Of a DNA stretch of 33,631 bases, positions 31,865-33,631 are shown piece by piece (position 1 is the first letter of the stretch; each line of letters begins with the position of its first letter). The position numbers and the translations under genes are program-made. The DNA comes from Microvirga roseola. GTDB lineage: Bacteria > Pseudomonadota > Alphaproteobacteria > Rhizobiales > Beijerinckiaceae. Where the stretch lies: NCBI RefSeq assembly GCF_020866965.1, contig NZ_JAJATX010000035.1, positions 1 to 33,631 of the forward strand, read 5' to 3'. A model generated the notes under the pieces. It saw only the letters and a program-made list of their open reading frames with translations, did not search any database and was not told the origin of the DNA.

Positions 31865-33439
31865 ATGTCGCCTGCCGGAGACGATATCTCGCAGGGCAGC
31901 GCCGACCGGGCCATTCTCCGGGAAGGCGAAAGCTGCTGGCGTATCGCCAAGGCCGACCGCGTCGCCGTTATCGCCGACGCGGCGGCCTATTTTGCAGCAG
32001 CCAAGGCTTCCATCCTGAAGGCGAAGCACTCGGTTTTTCTCATCGGCTGGGACTTCGACCTGCGCATCGGGCTCGAGCGGACCGATCCGATGCCCGACGT
32101 GCCGGACGAGCTTGGCGATTTCCTGACCTATGTGGTCGAGAATCGGCCGGATCTCAGAGTCTTTGTTCTCCGCTGGGACCTGTCCTTCCTCAAATTTCCT
32201 TTTCGAGCGACGCTGCCGCTGAAACTACTCGATTGGATTGCGGGCAGGCGTCTCCAGTTCCGCCTTGATCACGAACATCCTACCGGCGCCTGCCACCATC
32301 AGAAGATCGTCGTAGTGGACGACACGGTGGCCTTCTGCGGCGGCATCGATATGACCGTATATCGATGGGATACGCCGGCCCACGCCGACGAGGATCCCTG
32401 CCGGAAAGACCCGACCGGAGAGCCCTACCACCCCTGGCATGATGCAACCATCTGCCTTATGGGAGAGGTCGCCAGGGCCCTCGGCGATCTGGCGCGGGAG
32501 CGCTGGAAGCGCGCCACCGGGGAAAAGATTCCGCCCGCACCGCTCTGCGAACCATGCTGGCCGGACCATCTTTCCCCCGACCTCACCGATGTCGATGTAG
32601 CCATAGCGAGAACGGAACCGGCCTACGGTCGTGCGCAACCTGAAGTGCGGGAAATCGAGGCGCTCTATCTCGCCGCCATTCGCGCCGCACAGAAGACGAT
32701 CTATATCGAGACGCAGTATTTCGCCTCGCACCGCATTGCCGCTGCGCTGCGCGAGCGCCTGCAGGAGGAGGACGGCCCCGAGATCGTCGTGATCAATCCG
32801 AAGACGGCCTATGGGTGGCTTGAAGAAGAGGTCATGGGCACGTCCCGGGCCGTGCTCCTCAAGCACATCCGGAATTGCGACCGCTATGGCCGCTTTCAGA
32901 TCTACACGCCCGTCACCGAGAACGGCACCGACATCTACGTCCATGCCAAGGTCGTCGCCATCGACGATCGCCTTCTGCGGGTAGGCTCCTCGAACCTGAA
33001 CAATCGCTCGATGGGTCTCGATACGGAATGCGACCTCGCCATCGAGGCGCTTCCGTCCCAAAGTAACGAGGAGACCATCCGCCAGATGATCAGGGACGTC
33101 CGCAATCGCCTCGTGGCCGAACACCTGGGCGTTACCCGGAGCGAACTCGACGATGCGCTCGAAGCCGAGGGCATGTCTCTGCTGAGAGCTATCGAACGGC
33201 TGCGGCGTGAACACGGGCGCAGCCTGGTTCCCTTCGATCCTCCGCCCCTCAGCGAGGCAGAGATGGCGCTGGGCGAAACCCGCATTCTCGATCCCGACCG
33301 TCCGGAGGAGATGTCGGAGAACCTGCTGCAGGGCCTCGATCTGCCGGGCGTGGGCAAGGCCATCGGATTGGGCATAGGAGCTGCAACGGGGCTGGCCGCC
33401 GCGGTCGCGTTCGGTCGCACCCACTCGAACGACAAGTGA
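31865..33439 (+). CDS. Phospholipase D family protein
   Basis: A 524-aa enzyme with two HKD motifs: H145-x-K147-x4-D152 (HHQKIVVVDD) and H360-x-K362-x4-D367 (HAKVVAIDD), each followed by the usual GG or GSSN (GGID, VGSSNLNNRS). This is the full PLD/cardiolipin-synthase superfamily active site. There is no signal peptide and no clear N-terminal membrane helices, unlike cardiolipin synthases, so a phospholipase D-like phosphodiesterase or transphosphatidylase is more likely. A Gly/Ala-rich hydrophobic segment near the C-terminus (about 493-516, GKAIGLGIGAATGLAAAVAF) could bind membrane. The ATG has a weak ribosome site. The upstream 28-aa gene is 13 bp away. Confidence 0.88.
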   Translation: MSPAGDDISQGSADRAILREGESCWRIAKADRVAVIADAAAYFAAAKASILKAKHSVFLIGWDFDLRIGLERTDPMPDVPDELGDFLTYVVENRPDLRVFVLRWDLSFLKFPFRATLPLKLLDWIAGRRLQFRLDHEHPTGACHHQKIVVVDDTVAFCGGIDMTVYRWDTPAHADEDPCRKDPTGEPYHPWHDATICLMGEVARALGDLARERWKRATGEKIPPAPLCEPCWPDHLSPDLTDVDVAIARTEPAYGRAQPEVREIEALYLAAIRAAQKTIYIETQYFASHRIAAALRERLQEEDGPEIVVINPKTAYGWLEEEVMGTSRAVLLKHIRNCDRYGRFQIYTPVTENGTDIYVHAKVVAIDDRLLRVGSSNLNNRSMGLDTECDLAIEALPSQSNEETIRQMIRDVRNRLVAEHLGVTRSELDDALEAEGMSLLRAIERLRREHGRSLVPFDPPPLSEAEMALGETRILDPDRPEEMSENLLQGLDLPGVGKAIGLGIGAATGLAAAVAFGRTHSNDK

Positions 33440-33471
33440 GGTCGCGAGCGTGACCGGCGGACTGTCGGTGT

Positions 33472-33592
33472 CTAAAGCATTGGACCCAAAAGTGGACTTG
33501 CACTTTTGGGATCCCATCCGATGCTTTCTCTTATGATGAGAGCACCGTTGGTGTGCGGAAAACCGGATCCACTTTTCCGCACGATGCTCTAG
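33472..33592. repeat. RIME/Bru-RS-like mosaic palindromic repeat
   Basis: A roughly 121-bp element bounded by CTAAAGCAT (33472) and its near inverse ATGCTCTAG (33592). Inside are two palindromes: CCCAAAAGTG / CACTTTTGGG and GTGCGGAAAA / TTTTCCGCAC (33553-33582), the latter around CCGGATCCAC. Such sequences are widespread intergenic mosaic repeats in Rhizobiales. No coding content. It lies in the gap after the phospholipase D gene. Confidence 0.7.
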
Positions 33593-33631
33593 CGGATGCG
33601 CCGTCGTCCGCGATCCTCGGCCTCGGCCCGG

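Overview
The window looks like a chromosomal segment of a GC-rich alphaproteobacterium, most likely in the Hyphomicrobiales (Rhizobiales) and possibly Methylobacteriaceae/Microvirga-like. The reasons are the tightly packed dacA-tmk-holB-metG-tatD-MBL gene order, a sigma factor of the alphaproteobacterial general-stress (EcfG-like) type, and a RIME/Bru-RS-like palindromic repeat at the right end. The taxonomic call is inference from gene content, not from a marker gene.

Left part (1-9619): the edge cuts through an insertion-sequence remnant (start of a transposase plus its end repeats). Next is a leftward housekeeping operon: D,D-carboxypeptidase, thymidylate kinase, DNA polymerase III delta', methionyl-tRNA synthetase, a family-1 glycoside hydrolase that looks like an insertion into the operon, TatD nuclease, and a PhnP-like metallo-hydrolase. 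An RlpA lipoprotein lies upstream of it, followed by a tRNA-Ser(UGA).

Middle part (9669-18287): all genes run leftward. They are an ECF sigma factor with a NepR-like N-terminal extension, a second and atypical RlpA-like protein with an internal repeat, and a compact five-gene group: pyruvate-oxidase-like ThDP enzyme, enolase-superfamily enzyme, 988-aa FAD/Fe-S 2-hydroxyacid dehydrogenase (YdiJ-like), small 2H-phosphoesterase-like protein, and small GNAT. Two of these enzymes are probably quinone-linked.

Right-centre (18636-27319): rightward PPC/DUF296 protein, membrane-anchored SDR, then a complete Alternative Complex III operon (actA, fused actB, actC, actD, actE, actF), a quinol:cytochrome c oxidoreductase unrelated to bc1. 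A monoheme cytochrome c lipoprotein gene converges on actF and sits behind a trehalose-synthase-like GH13 enzyme, to which it is translationally linked. The 348-bp divergent region between the ThDP operon and the PPC gene carries near-consensus EcfG-type promoters in both directions.

Right end (29972-33631): a secreted Gln/Gly-rich repeat protein with a strong terminator, a Pro/Ala-rich lipoprotein, a 28-aa single-helix membrane protein directly before a phospholipase D family enzyme, and a mosaic palindromic repeat. The overall theme of the right two thirds is envelope and respiratory functions with a stress-response flavour. No phage, CRISPR array or toxin-antitoxin locus was recognised.
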